Source of the DNA: Chitinophaga pinensis
Lineage (GTDB): Bacteria; Bacteroidota; Bacteroidia; Chitinophagales; Chitinophagaceae
Length of the DNA stretch: 39,342 nt
Reading direction: 5' to 3'
Assembly: GCF_007896845.1 (NCBI RefSeq)
Contig: NZ_VOHS01000052.1
Span: 1-39,342, forward strand
The first letter of the stretch is position 1; every line of letters begins with the position of its first letter. The notes under the pieces are model-generated. The model did not search any database and had not been told where the DNA came from. It worked only from the letters and a program-made list of their open reading frames with translations. Of this stretch, positions 7,735 to 16,748 are shown one piece after another. Position numbers and translations under genes: made by a program.

Positions 7735-10700
7735 ATGAGAAAACTACTACTTGCATTGACAATGTGCTGTACTGCCGGCTTTAGCCAGGCGCAGGATAAT
7801 GCACAATGGCTACGATATCCCGCTATCTCTCCTGATGGTAAGACCATCGCCTTCGGTTACAAGGGAGACATCTACCGCGTAGATGTAAATGGTGGCGTAG
7901 CTGTACCTGTCACCATTCATGAAGCACAGGACATGATGCCTGTATGGAGCCATGATGGTAAATATCTGGCTTTTGCCAGTGACCGCTATGGTAACTTTGA
8001 TGTATTCGTAATGCCCGCTACCGGTGGTACGCCGGTTCGCCTGACCTACAACAGCGCCGGCGATTATCCTTACGACTTTTCACCTGACAATAAACAGGTC
8101 CTTTTCGGTAGCTCCCGTAATGCACCCGCTGCAAGTGTACGTTTCAGCTCCGGACTCTTTGCCAATCTGTATACCGTACCTGTTACGGGTGGCCGCTCCC
8201 TGCTGGTAAGCGCCGCAGGTGCAGAAAATGCACACTATAACAGCAAAGGCACACAGATCATTTTTCAGGATAGAAAAGGCTATGAAGATCCATGGCGTAA
8301 ACACCATACTTCTGCCGTAACAAGAGATATCTGGGTATTTGACCTTGCTGCCGGCACCTATAAACAGGTATCCGGCTATGAAGGAGAAGACCGCGAACCA
8401 CTGTTCGCCGGCAACAACGATATCTACTATCTGAGTGAAAAAGGAGGGATCGCCCAGAACCTCTTCAAAGCATCTGCGACCGATAAAAGCAAGATGCAAC
8501 AGCTGACAAACTTCGAAAAACACCCGGTACGTCACCTGTCAAAATCTGATGATAACCTGCTCTGCTTTACGTGGAATGGAGAGATCTATACCCTGAAAGA
8601 AGGGCAGCAGCCAAAGAAACTCGCTGTACAGATCTTCAATGACGGTCGTTCTTCCGTTACCCGGCCTGTTCCGGTCAGCGGTAATGTAACCGAGTTTGCT
8701 ATGCGTCCTGATGGAAAGGAAATGGCATTCGTAGCACGTGGTGAAGTTTTCGTGACCAGCGTAGAAGGTAATATGACCAAACGTATCACCAATACGCCGC
8801 AACAGGAACGTTCAGTCGCATGGTCGCCTGATGGAAAGAAACTCGTATACGCTGCCGAAAGGAACGGTAACTGGGATGTGTATCAGACGACTGTCGTGCG
8901 GGCAGAAGAGCCTTATTTCTTCGCAGCTACCCTGCTGAAAGAAGAACCACTGATCGCTACAGATGCAGAAGAATTCCAGCCGGTATTCTCTCCGGATGGA
9001 AAAGAGATCGCTTATGTAGAAGACCGTAACGTACTCCGCGTATATAATATCGCTTCAAAGAAAAGCCGTACCCTCTTACCGGCCGGCCGTAACTTCTCCT
9101 ATGCTGACGGTGACTGGGAATTTACCTGGAGCCCTGACAGCAAATGGATCGTAACAGACGATCATCAGGGTTATTTCAACGTATCCAATGCCGGGATTAT
9201 TCCTGCGGATGGTAAAGGACAGACGATCTATCCGGTACTGAGCGGCTTTGGAGAAAACAATACCAAATGGGCGGCAGATGGTAAGATCATGACCTGGCTG
9301 AGCGACCGTGATGGTCGTCGCGGACTGGCACGTCAGGGAAGCCGGGAAGTAGACATCTTTGGTGTGTTCTTCGATCAGGAAGCTTATGACAGATTCAAAC
9401 TCTCTAAAGATGATTTTAATCTGCTGAAAGAAAAAGAAGATAACGCAAAGAAAAAAGATACCGTTGCCGCTAAAAAAGATAGCGCAGCGTCTAAAAAACC
9501 TTTCAATCCTGATTTCAATAATCTGGACAACAGGATCGTAAGATTTACGATTAATAGTGCCTCTATTGGCGACTATGTACTGAACAGCGATGCCAGCAAG
9601 ATCTTCTACATGGCCGCTTTTGAAAAAGGGTATGATCTGTGGACAACCGAACCAAGAACCGGCGAAACCAAAATACTGGCTAAGCTGGGTGGTAGTCCGG
9701 GTAGCATTGCCCTTAGCAAAGACGGTAATACCGTATTTGTCAGCAACCGTGGCAGCGTAGTAAAAGTAGACGCGTCTTCCGGTAAAATAACACCGGTATC
9801 TATCAGTACCGAATTTGTACTGGATCAGGAAGCAGAACGCCGTTATATCTACGAACATGCATGGAAACAGGTAATAGACAAGTTCTATGATCCGGCAACG
9901 CTGAAGAAGATAGACTGGGAAATGTATGCAAAGAACTATGAACGCTTCCTGCCTTACATCAGCAATAACTACGATTATCAGGAATTGTTGAGTGAACTGC
10001 TGGGTGAACTCAATGCGTCTCATACAGGCGGCCGTTATTACGGTGGTCGGGCAGATGGCGACAATACTGCTGCACTTGGCTTATTGTATGATGAAACGTA
10101 TACCGGCAACGGCCTGAAAGTCGATGAGGTAATTAACGGCGGACCGTTTGACAAGGCTTTCAGCAAACTGAAAAAAGGTAATATCATTGAACGTATAGAT
10201 GGAGATGAGATCTCCGCTAAACAGGATTGGGCACTATTCCTGAACCGCAAGACAGGCAACAATGTGCTGGTAAGTATCTATGATCCTGCGGCTAACAAAC
10301 GCTGGGATGAATCCGTAAGACCGATCTCCAACGGAGAAGAAAGTAATCTGCTATACAAACGCTGGGTAAATACCATGCGCAATATGGTAGATAAACTCAG
10401 TGGTGGTAAAGTAGGATATGTACACGTACAGGGTATGAACGACGCGAGCTTCCGTTCCGTATATGACGAGGTAATGGGTAAGAACAGGGAGAAAAAAGCA
10501 CTGATCGTAGACACCCGTTTCAATGGGGGCGGATGGCTGCATGATGATCTGTATAATTTCCTCGATGGAAAAACCTACCTGAATTTTGCACCACAGGGCA
10601 ACCGTACGAAATCGTTTGAACCACAGACCCGTTGGACAAGACCCAGCTGTGTACTGATGGGTGAAGGCAACTACAGTGATGCGCATATCTTCCCTTTCAT

Positions 10701-10965
10701 CTACAAACAGGACAACCTGGGTAAACTGATTGGTATGCCGGTAGCCGGAACAGGTACCGCCGTATGGTGGGAAAGACAGATCGATCAGTCTCTGGTATTT
10801 GGTATTCCAATGGTAGCCACCTTTGGTAAAACAGGAGATCGTCCGTTGGAGAATACACAACTGGAACCGGATATCCGCGTACCACTGCGTTACGAAGATG
10901 CATTCAGTGGAAAGGATAATCAGCTGGAAGCAGCGGTGACCGAAATGCTGAAAGAAATTAAGTAA
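7735..10965 (+). CDS. Tricorn-like S41 protease with beta-propeller, PDZ and C-terminal catalytic domains
   Basis: 1076 residues, close to archaeal tricorn protease. MRKLLLALTMCCTAGFSQAQ is a signal peptide, so the enzyme is periplasmic. Residues about 25-550 hold PD40/WD-like propeller repeats (SPDGKTIAFG, SHDGKYLAFASD, SPDGKKLVYAAERNG and others). A lysine-rich linker (about 559-590, with AKKKDTVAAKKDSAASKK) joins them to a second propeller part. A catalytic region follows: LNASHTGG with His763, a PDZ domain (about 790-850), and the S41 core with VDTRFNGGG and GEGNYSDAHIFP, where Ser981 is the likely nucleophile. A glutamate at 1039 or 1044 (PLENTQLEPD) would complete the tricorn-type triad. 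Expected role: breaking down oligopeptides after primary proteolysis. The gene is intact over 3.2 kb and followed by a strong terminator. Confidence 0.92.
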   Translation: MRKLLLALTMCCTAGFSQAQDNAQWLRYPAISPDGKTIAFGYKGDIYRVDVNGGVAVPVTIHEAQDMMPVWSHDGKYLAFASDRYGNFDVFVMPATGGTPVRLTYNSAGDYPYDFSPDNKQVLFGSSRNAPAASVRFSSGLFANLYTVPVTGGRSLLVSAAGAENAHYNSKGTQIIFQDRKGYEDPWRKHHTSAVTRDIWVFDLAAGTYKQVSGYEGEDREPLFAGNNDIYYLSEKGGIAQNLFKASATDKSKMQQLTNFEKHPVRHLSKSDDNLLCFTWNGEIYTLKEGQQPKKLAVQIFNDGRSSVTRPVPVSGNVTEFAMRPDGKEMAFVARGEVFVTSVEGNMTKRITNTPQQERSVAWSPDGKKLVYAAERNGNWDVYQTTVVRAEEPYFFAATLLKEEPLIATDAEEFQPVFSPDGKEIAYVEDRNVLRVYNIASKKSRTLLPAGRNFSYADGDWEFTWSPDSKWIVTDDHQGYFNVSNAGIIPADGKGQTIYPVLSGFGENNTKWAADGKIMTWLSDRDGRRGLARQGSREVDIFGVFFDQEAYDRFKLSKDDFNLLKEKEDNAKKKDTVAAKKDSAASKKPFNPDFNNLDNRIVRFTINSASIGDYVLNSDASKIFYMAAFEKGYDLWTTEPRTGETKILAKLGGSPGSIALSKDGNTVFVSNRGSVVKVDASSGKITPVSISTEFVLDQEAERRYIYEHAWKQVIDKFYDPATLKKIDWEMYAKNYERFLPYISNNYDYQELLSELLGELNASHTGGRYYGGRADGDNTAALGLLYDETYTGNGLKVDEVINGGPFDKAFSKLKKGNIIERIDGDEISAKQDWALFLNRKTGNNVLVSIYDPAANKRWDESVRPISNGEESNLLYKRWVNTMRNMVDKLSGGKVGYVHVQGMNDASFRSVYDEVMGKNREKKALIVDTRFNGGGWLHDDLYNFLDGKTYLNFAPQGNRTKSFEPQTRWTRPSCVLMGEGNYSDAHIFPFIYKQDNLGKLIGMPVAGTGTAVWWERQIDQSLVFGIPMVATFGKTGDRPLENTQLEPDIRVPLRYEDAFSGKDNQLEAAVTEMLKEIK

Positions 10966-10990
10966 CTTGATCCCGGAATAATGAATAAGG

Positions 10991-11023
10991 AGAGACTGCT
11001 TTATTACAGGCAGTCTCTTTTTT
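10991..11023 (+). terminator. Rho-independent terminator after the tricorn-like protease
   Basis: A perfect 9-bp stem AGAGACTGC / GCAGTCTCT with a 10-nt loop is followed by six T. It lies 26 bp after the protease stop codon. Confidence 0.85.
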
Positions 11024-11049
11024 AAGGAGTTGTCAATTTACCCTGATCT

Positions 11050-11526
11050 ATGTTAAAAAATCAAAAATGGGTGCCGTATGCTACAGCTGCGGCGATATTT
11101 TTTACTTTCTTTGGAGAGTCTTTGTGGGATAAATATGGTCCTTATGCCAACCGTTACGGTGCAAAATATAATGACGAAAGACACAGACTCGGAATCCTGC
11201 CGCTGCCTGAAGACTGGACAACACCAAACCGGTCGGAACGTAAGAACTGGTTTCCGCCTGATGCACAAAAGAAAGACTCCGTGTTTAGAAGTATGAAATA
11301 TGTAAACGTGGAAGATGGAGAGATCATCAATGAGGTGGATAATATTCTCCGGAAGGGAAAAGGAGGAAATGATGCGATCTCGATCTTTTATTTCTATGAT
11401 AGTACGAATCACTGGAAGTATGAGTTTTCCTCGCCCGGCCTGTCCCATCAGATAAATCTTACAGCCGCACAGGCAGACAGTATTTTACATGCCTGGAACT
11501 TTAACAGTTATAGCATAAAGAAATAA
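11050..11526 (+). CDS. Small membrane-anchored or exported protein of unknown function
   Basis: 158 residues. The N-terminus (KWVPYATAAAIFFTFFGES) is a single membrane helix or uncleaved signal; the rest is soluble, polar and rich in aromatic residues. A tract WTTPNRSERKNWFPPDAQ is followed by a charged middle part, and near the C-terminus AAQADSILHAWNF looks helical. I recognise no family. It sits between two terminators, so it is probably its own transcript. The ATG at 11050 is the natural start because it precedes the hydrophobic helix. Confidence 0.6.
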   Translation: MLKNQKWVPYATAAAIFFTFFGESLWDKYGPYANRYGAKYNDERHRLGILPLPEDWTTPNRSERKNWFPPDAQKKDSVFRSMKYVNVEDGEIINEVDNILRKGKGGNDAISIFYFYDSTNHWKYEFSSPGLSHQINLTAAQADSILHAWNFNSYSIKK

Positions 11527-11556
11527 AGGCCTCGCCGTAATGGCGGGCCTTTTTTC
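11526..11556. terminator. Bidirectional terminator between convergent genes
   Basis: AAGGCCTCGCC (11526-11536) pairs with GGCGGGCCTT after a 5-nt loop, with one bulged base, and ends in six T. It closes the 11050-11526 gene and sits 20 bp from the stop of the convergent heptad protein. Confidence 0.75.
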
Positions 11557-11574
11557 ATTCTTCTCCAGCAGATT

Positions 11575-12462
11575 TTATTTTTTCCTCCAGTTCCGCTGAA
11601 TAGAAATGTTCCCACCCTCAGCTTTGTATGCAATACCAGACTTGATAAGGTCACGGTATTTACTGATATATTTCTGATAAACAGCGTCTGGTTGTTGCTG
11701 CTCATTAAGTGTCATTTCCTGATCTGTGATCACCAGTTCATGTATATCGCTTTTAGTTGTGATCAGTTTATCAGCTACGAGATCGCTGACGAGGTTATTA
11801 ATCAGTTTTCTATCCTCTTCAGCCGCAGCGCGGTCTTTTTCTGCCTGTGCACGATCCAGTACAGCCTGTGCTCTGTCTTTATCCGCTTGTTGTCTGTCTC
11901 TTTCAGCCTGTTGTCTATCCTTATCTGCCTGCGCACGATCAAGCTCTGCCTGCTTTCTATCCTGATCTGCCTGTTGTCTGTCCCGTTCTGCCTGTGCCTT
12001 ATCTTTATCCGCCTGTGCCTTGTCTTTCAGTGATTGCTGGCGGTCGAGTTGCGCCTGTTTTCTGTCCTGTATGGATTGTAGCCTGTCCTTATCTGCCTGT
12101 ATGCGATCCAGTCTGGCATTTTCCCTGTCTTTTTGTGCCTGTGCACGATCTTTCTCTGCCTGCTCGCGGTCTTTCTTTACCTGTTCCCTGATTTCATCAA
12201 TCTGCTTTTGATAGTTGCTCCATTGTTCGGCGGGAATTGCTTTACCATCGATGGAGAAAGTAGACATGTTACCGTCTATGAAAGTCATTTCATAGGTTTT
12301 ACCATCTTTATCTGTACTGATTGTTTCCTCATGATTCTTTGTAGCGCTGTTGATGTGTGTACCGTATATGGTTGGCTTTGTTTTCTTTTGTGCATAAGTG
12401 CTGACACTGCATATGAGTAAAGTTGCCAGGAAGGTGTTGCGCATGGTGTTGATCGTGTTCAT
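11575..12462 (-). CDS. Exported protein with about 17 charged heptad repeats (DRxQAxx)
   Basis: 295 residues. The signal peptide is MRNTFLATLLICSVSTYAQ; translation may start at ATG 12462 or at the internal ATG at 12444, which gives the tighter signal. Residues about 25-85 form a small domain (YEMTFIDGNMSTFSIDGK). Residues about 97-219 are a near-continuous run of seven-residue units of the form DRxQAxx (QAEKDRA, QADKDRQ, QAERDRQ). The units lack regular large hydrophobics, so a long single alpha-helix or alanine-packed coiled coil is more likely than a classic leucine coil. A globular tail follows (SDIHELVITDQEMTL, then a predicted helix). The M56 protease upstream on the same strand carries the same repeat, so the two products probably work together. 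Function unknown. Confidence 0.75.
   Translation of the reverse strand: MNTINTMRNTFLATLLICSVSTYAQKKTKPTIYGTHINSATKNHEETISTDKDGKTYEMTFIDGNMSTFSIDGKAIPAEQWSNYQKQIDEIREQVKKDREQAEKDRAQAQKDRENARLDRIQADKDRLQSIQDRKQAQLDRQQSLKDKAQADKDKAQAERDRQQADQDRKQAELDRAQADKDRQQAERDRQQADKDRAQAVLDRAQAEKDRAAAEEDRKLINNLVSDLVADKLITTKSDIHELVITDQEMTLNEQQQPDAVYQKYISKYRDLIKSGIAYKAEGGNISIQRNWRKK
11806..12174 (-). repeat. 21-bp tandem coding repeat (heptad units), about 17 copies
   Basis: The DNA repeats with a 21-bp period because each unit codes for seven residues of the DRxQAxx type. Copies are diverged at the base level but strongly conserved in protein. The region also leaves long open frames on the opposite strand, which are artefacts of the repeat. 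Confidence 0.85.
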
Positions 12463-12670
12463 GTCTGATGGATTTAATAATTGTTAATAATGTACCGGTA
12501 GGTATAGGCAATACGTCGCCTGTCGCAGCCGGGGACTGTGAGAAAATATTGTCAGTGAATAATGAATAACAGATAGTGATGGCAATAAGCTGCCTGCCGC
12601 GCGGACTGCACGGTTTTTTTAAAACAGTATTTTAAAAGTGAATGATCGGCCTGTGTAGGGAGGCCTGTAT
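12463..12670. other. Spacer between the M56 protease and heptad protein genes
   Basis: 208 bp with no gene. A short stem GGCCT / AGGCC with an 8-nt loop lies near 12650-12667, just after the M56 stop, but has no T-run on the minus strand. No clear -7 element was found before the heptad gene, so that gene may rely partly on read-through from the BlaI/M56 promoter. Confidence 0.4.
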
Positions 12671-14411
12671 TTATTCTACTTTATCCCGGTAACGGTTTGT
12701 GTTATAGTTGCCGTTATAAGGATTGGTGAGCAAAGCCTTTTTTTCCGCCGCATGTTTTGCCAAAGTCATTTCATGCGCTGCACGTTCCTGATCAGCCCTC
12801 GAGCGGTCTGTCATCGCTTGTTGTCTGTCTTTCTCAGCCTGTACTCTGTCACGGTCCGCCTGCTGTCTGTCTTTGTCTGCCTGTATACGATCTAATCTGG
12901 CCTGTTCTCTGTCCTTATCCGCCTGTAAGCGGTCGAGTACTGCCTGTTTTCTGTCACGGTCTGCCTGCAGCTTATCCAGTGTCGCCTGATGCCTGTCTCT
13001 TTCTGCCTGTAGTCTGTCCAGTCTGAGTTGTTCTTTCTGTTGTCTGTCAGCCAATATAATCTCTCTTTGTGCCTGTACTTCGGGTGTCGGAGCAGGCATA
13101 TGTTCTTCGTCTCTGTCCGGAGAAGGAGAAGCAGAAGGAGAGGGGGATGATGCGGGAGAAGGATGTACTTCCACATGTGGCGTTTCCTTTTGCTTTATTG
13201 CTGGCTTATGATGAATAACGGTGATGATCGGCTCGTTTCGGGTTACTACCACTGCGGGTGCCGGTGTTGGTACAACGGTATCATATACCGGCTTCACAGG
13301 AAGTACGAGGAGATCTTCGCCTTTTGCAAGCACATAAGGCGTATTATTTTCAGGTTGGTATGGCGGCCAAGTTGTGTGATGGCGGCGGTAGATAACACCA
13401 CACTAAGCATTGCCATACCGGTAAAGAAACAGACCTTTTCAGCCGTTCCCATAGATTGATGCCGGTTATTGATGATACGGCTGACGCGTTGTAATAACTG
13501 GTTCTTTCTGCCGGGAAATGCCACTGCCGGGTATTGTGCAGAAAGAGTATATTCCTTAAAACTGATCAGTGCTTCAATAAATGTTTTCTTACTACCTGTT
13601 TGTTGCAAAGCGATATCGTCACAACAGTGTTCCCTTTCATCGCGCAGCAATACAGAGATCCAGAGGAGTCCCGGATTAAAGAAGAAGACCGTTTCACAAC
13701 ATACCTGTAACAGATTGACGATATAATCATGACGGCGGATATGTGCGAGCTCGTGTAGTAAAACTGCTTCGATCTGTTGCGCAGGAAGACCTGCCAGCAG
13801 ACCAGCCGGCATGAGTATAACGGGCTTCAGATGACCTGCCACTACCGGTACCTTTACGAAGGCAGATTCCAGCAGGCGTACAGATTTCGTCACTCCTACG
13901 GCCTCACAAAGCTGCTGTAAACGGCTCCGCCATTCTTCCCTGCTGCATATACCTGCTGCTTTCTGGCATGACGCAGATAACGCATACCCTGTATCATTTT
14001 TAAGGAACGGAAGGCGAAGAACAGCGCCCATAATATCACCAGCAGATGCGCATTCGCAGAGATATAAGCCGCACTGCTCACCGCCAATGTTTTGACGTGC
14101 ACCGCATCGAGCCGGAAGAGGGTAGAGGCGCCCTGTCCGATACTGTCTGCCAGAGGGACCGCCCTTTGTGATATACTGCCTGTCAGTTCCCGGAAGAAGG
14201 TGACCGTACACGCCACCACAAATGCGGCGAAATGTACCAACAGAATATTGTACCTCACGGCGGATGCCGCTTTACTCGTCAGCTGTAAGAATAGTACGGC
14301 CAGCAGCGCGATCAGCATACCCTGCCAGAGGGAATGCACCAGCATCCAGCTGAATGCCTGTAAAAGGCGTTCTCCAAAGGAGTGTAAGTTGAGGTACAGA
14401 TACATGGGCAT
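12671..14411 (-). pseudogene. M56 (BlaR1-like) membrane metalloprotease with C-terminal heptad-repeat arm, two frameshifts
   Basis: Three overlapping frames make one product of about 580 residues. The first part (14411 to about 13935) has three membrane helices, including LVHSLWQGMLIALLAVLF. The middle part (to about 13372) has the M56 zinc site LLHELAHIRRHDY, the downstream DEREHCCDD motif and a fourth helix (FFTGMAMLSVVLSTAAI). The last part has a proline/serine-rich linker (PSPASSPSPSASPSPD) and about 13 heptads of the DRxQAxx type (12776-13051). Both breaks are repaired by adding one A to a short A-run on the coding strand, so the gene is probably intact in life. In BlaR1/MecR1 the periplasmic C-terminus senses the ligand and the protease inactivates BlaI; here the sensor is replaced by the heptad rod. 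It starts 8 bp after the BlaI stop, so they are one operon. Confidence 0.8.
12776..13051 (-). repeat. 21-bp tandem coding repeat (heptad units) in the M56 protein, about 13 copies
   Basis: Same 21-bp period and same DRxQAxx unit as the repeat at 11806-12174, here in the C-terminal arm of the M56 protease. The shared unit shows either recent duplication between the two genes or selection for matching rods. Confidence 0.85.
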
Positions 14412-14419
14412 GTATTTGA

Positions 14420-14820
14420 CTATTTATCGTCCATTTTTTTCAGCAGCTCTTTTATCTTTTGCAGTTCTTCCGTGGAGGTTCTGTCATTACCTAACAGGGC
14501 TACCATCAGATCACTGGGAGAGCCATATACATTGTATCCATAAAGCGGCCGAGCATAGTACCCTTTACCTTGTTCTCTTCCACAACAGCACTGTAAACGT
14601 GCTTCATACTGCTTTCATCACGATCCAGCATGCCCTTTTCCTTCATTACCTGCATCAGTTTCAGCGTACTGGTGTAGATCACAGCTTCTTTCTGCTCGTT
14701 CAGCTTATCATGCACAAAACGCACAGTAGACGGACCATACTGCCAGAGTATCTGTAGCACGTCCAGTTCAGTCTTGGTAGGTACCATATCAGGGCCTTGA
14801 TCTTTCTTAAATAAGCTCAT
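14420..14820 (-). CDS. BlaI/MecI-family repressor, one frameshift near 14523
   Basis: The uncorrected frame stops at 14506 after 104 residues. Adding one G in the GG run at about 14523 continues it through SPSDLMVALLGNDRTSTEEL to a stop at 14420, giving about 133 residues, the usual family size. The winged helix is clear: KTELDVLQILWQYGPSTVRFV, then VIYTSTLKLMQVMKEKGML. The family dimerises through its C-terminus, which contains the site cut when the M56 partner is triggered. The start is ATG 14820, or the internal Met12 that begins MVPTKTELDVLQ. It precedes the M56 gene by 8 bp, the standard BlaI-BlaR1 order. Its promoter overlaps a 12-bp palindrome at 14841-14852. Confidence 0.85.
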
Positions 14821-14824
14821 GTTT

Positions 14825-14852
14825 CAAAGGTATGTATTAAAAACGTACGTTT
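14825..14852 (-). promoter_or_regulatory. blaI-type promoter with palindromic operator
   Basis: On the minus strand TACCTTTG (14825-14832) fits the -7 consensus, and a perfect 12-bp palindrome AAACGTACGTTT (14841-14852) sits in the -33/-7 spacer. BlaI repressors bind palindromes over their own promoter, so this is the expected operator position. The -7 element ends only 4 bp before the ATG at 14820, so the mRNA would be leaderless or the true start would be Met12. No clear TTG was found at -33. Confidence 0.55.
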
Positions 14853-14962
14853 CGTTGTGTAGGTTCTTTTTTTACAAAAAAGTTCGGGGAAATGGGGTTG
14901 ATAAGGTAATAAGTGCTTGTTTTCTAATTACTTCGGTTTGTGGATAGATGTTTTAAGTATAT

Positions 14963-16398
14963 CTACCGCTTTGTTAAGCCGGCTTCATTGAGTGACGCAA
15001 AGCCGAATCTGAGGGCATTATATTGGGCGTTAGCCCCCTTGCTGTATACACTTCCCATGACCTTCAGGCCCCTGACTGCTGCTTTCTCAAGGATTTTTGT
15101 CAGTTGCACATCCTGTTCAAATCGCAGCCATAGTGCCATCCCTCCGTTAGGTCGTGTCAATTCAATTGCATCGCCAAGTTCTGTATTTAGCAGATCAGCC
15201 AGAAAATGACAACGTTGGCGATAGACCTTATTGGCTTTCTGGATCAATCTTGTCAGTTCGCCGCCCGTAATCAGACTGGCAATTACCTGCTCCGTAAAGA
15301 TATCCCCCTTAAACTGATCAACATGCGCTTGGTAGCAGCCGCGTGTATAAATTTTTCAGCAGCGACCATATATCCCAGCCGGAAAGGAGCCCCCAATACT
15401 TTCGTCAATGACCCGATATAGATGATGTTCCCTTCATGATCGCCACTGGCCAATGGCAGATAGGGCTCATACTGAAACTGGAAATCATAATCATAGTCAT
15501 CCTCAATGACTGCAAGCTGGTAGTTTTTGATTAACCGTAGTAAATGATGGCGTCTTTCGACGCTCATGGTGACTGTCGTAGGGTGGTGATGATGTGGAAT
15601 GATATAGATTAATCTGATCGTATGTTTTTTCAGGGCTTCCTCCACGGCTTCAGTATTCATGCCGTAACTGTCAACAGGAACCCGGATCAGTTCCGCACCC
15701 AATCCCTCAAAAACCATATTTGCGAAGATATAGCTCGGCTCACAGACGAGCACTTTATCCCCCGGTTTAATGATCAGCGATGCAGCTATGTATATAGCCA
15801 TCTGGGCTCCTTTGTGGTCAGCAGATTGTCAACTTTGATATCTATTCCCCGTGTCTGGTTCAAAAAATCGCACAGTGCAGTTCTACAGTCTGAAGACCCT
15901 TCAAGATCCAGCCTGTACTTATTTTCTTCAGTACAGAATGATCCAGTGCTTTTCTGTATCTTTTAACATCACCTGTGTGGGAAGCAGTGTGATGTCAGGA
16001 AACCCATCATCAACAACAATTTCCTCCTGAGACGATATGGATGGAGGATAAGGAAAGCTGGCAAACTGTTCGTATTCAAATCCGGGATCTGTTTCATATG
16101 CGGCGATCCGGCCGTTATGGTAAGACCGCGGTCTGACGATGGGTAAATCCGGTGATACAATGAATCCTTTGCGTGGCAGATTATCGACCCAGTTTCCGGA
16201 AACAAGCATTTCATATGCTGCCACAATTGTTTTCCGGTGTAAGCCTAAGTCAAGTGCCAGTGTACGGGTACTTGGGAGTGCCGTACCCGGCAAAAGTTTT
16301 CCTTCCTGTATAAGGTGAATGAATTGCATGGCAATCTGGTTAAAAACGGCTGTGTCGCTGTTTTTTTCTATGACAAGCAGATTTTTATAAGGAAGCAT
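14963..16398 (-). pseudogene. MocR/PdxR-type regulator (GntR HTH + aminotransferase-like domain), four frameshifts
   Basis: Three long frames build one protein of about 480 residues. From 16398 comes a GntR winged helix (FIHLIQEGKLLPGTALPSTR, then LALDLGLHRKTIVAAYEML). The fold-type I PLP domain follows, with IEDDYDYDFQFQ and the lysine site IYIGSLTKVLGAPFRLGY, where the Lys should bind PLP. The end is FASLNEAGLTKR. Breaks lie near 15962, 15927, 15812 and 15306; each is repaired by adding one base to an A- or G-run on the coding strand. MocR regulators sense PLP or amine-type ligands and commonly control a divergent gene, here the azoreductase. It has a consensus promoter at 16427-16456. Confidence 0.8.
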
Positions 16399-16748
16399 AT
16401 AAGCGCAGCTATGAAATGACAGCTGCCAAAAGTAGCCAAAATGTGAGAGGAATCAAAGTCATGTACCTACGTAGTGAAACAGCTCCTGAAATTGAACAAA
16501 ATCAGCTGGACTACCTGACTATTCGTAGCTGGCCCGTCAGACAATTTTGCACCTGAAATAATTTTGCCTCGTTAATGTAAGAAGCATGAAAAACAGCTAT
16601 TCACCTATCCGATCATTGTTGCAATATGCTAAAGCGACTGTTTTTCTGCCGGTACTGAATCCTCTCGACTGTCTGGGGAATCCGGGGGAAGCGAACAGCT
16701 ATATAAGTATTACAGTAACAATGTGTCTATTTTAAATCAATTGTCAAG
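16399..16748. other. Divergent control region between MocR-type regulator and azoreductase
   Basis: 350 bp. It holds the regulator promoter (16427-16456), an 8-bp palindrome CTACGTAG (16467-16474) and a -7-like TAATTTTG (16559-16566) pointing toward azoR without a matching -33. A 49-codon frame (16586-16735) follows, but it has no family match and atypical composition; I treat it as leader sequence. MocR-type operators would be expected here. Confidence 0.45.
16427..16456 (-). promoter_or_regulatory. Promoter of the MocR-type regulator (TTG-N19-TACTTTTG)
   Basis: Read on the minus strand, TTG (16454-16456), 19 bp, then TACTTTTG (16427-16434) match the Bacteroidota consensus exactly. The start codon is about 28 bp downstream. 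Confidence 0.65.

Noticed and set aside
9076..10023. 315-codon antisense frame inside the tricorn-like protease
   Set aside because: Cys- and Phe-rich shadow of a strongly supported gene on the other strand.
11692..12211. Several long plus-strand open frames with Cys/Ser/Leu-rich repeats
   Set aside because: They are antisense shadows of the 21-bp heptad repeat on the minus strand; composition is unnatural and there is no promoter or start context.
11806..13051. Regular short DNA repeats that might be read as a CRISPR-like array
   Set aside because: The period is 21 bp without unique spacers and follows the codon frame of a protein repeat.
16586..16735. 49-codon open frame between the MocR-type regulator and azoR
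   Set aside because: No family, odd composition and no coupling to azoR; more likely leader DNA, though a small leader peptide cannot be excluded.
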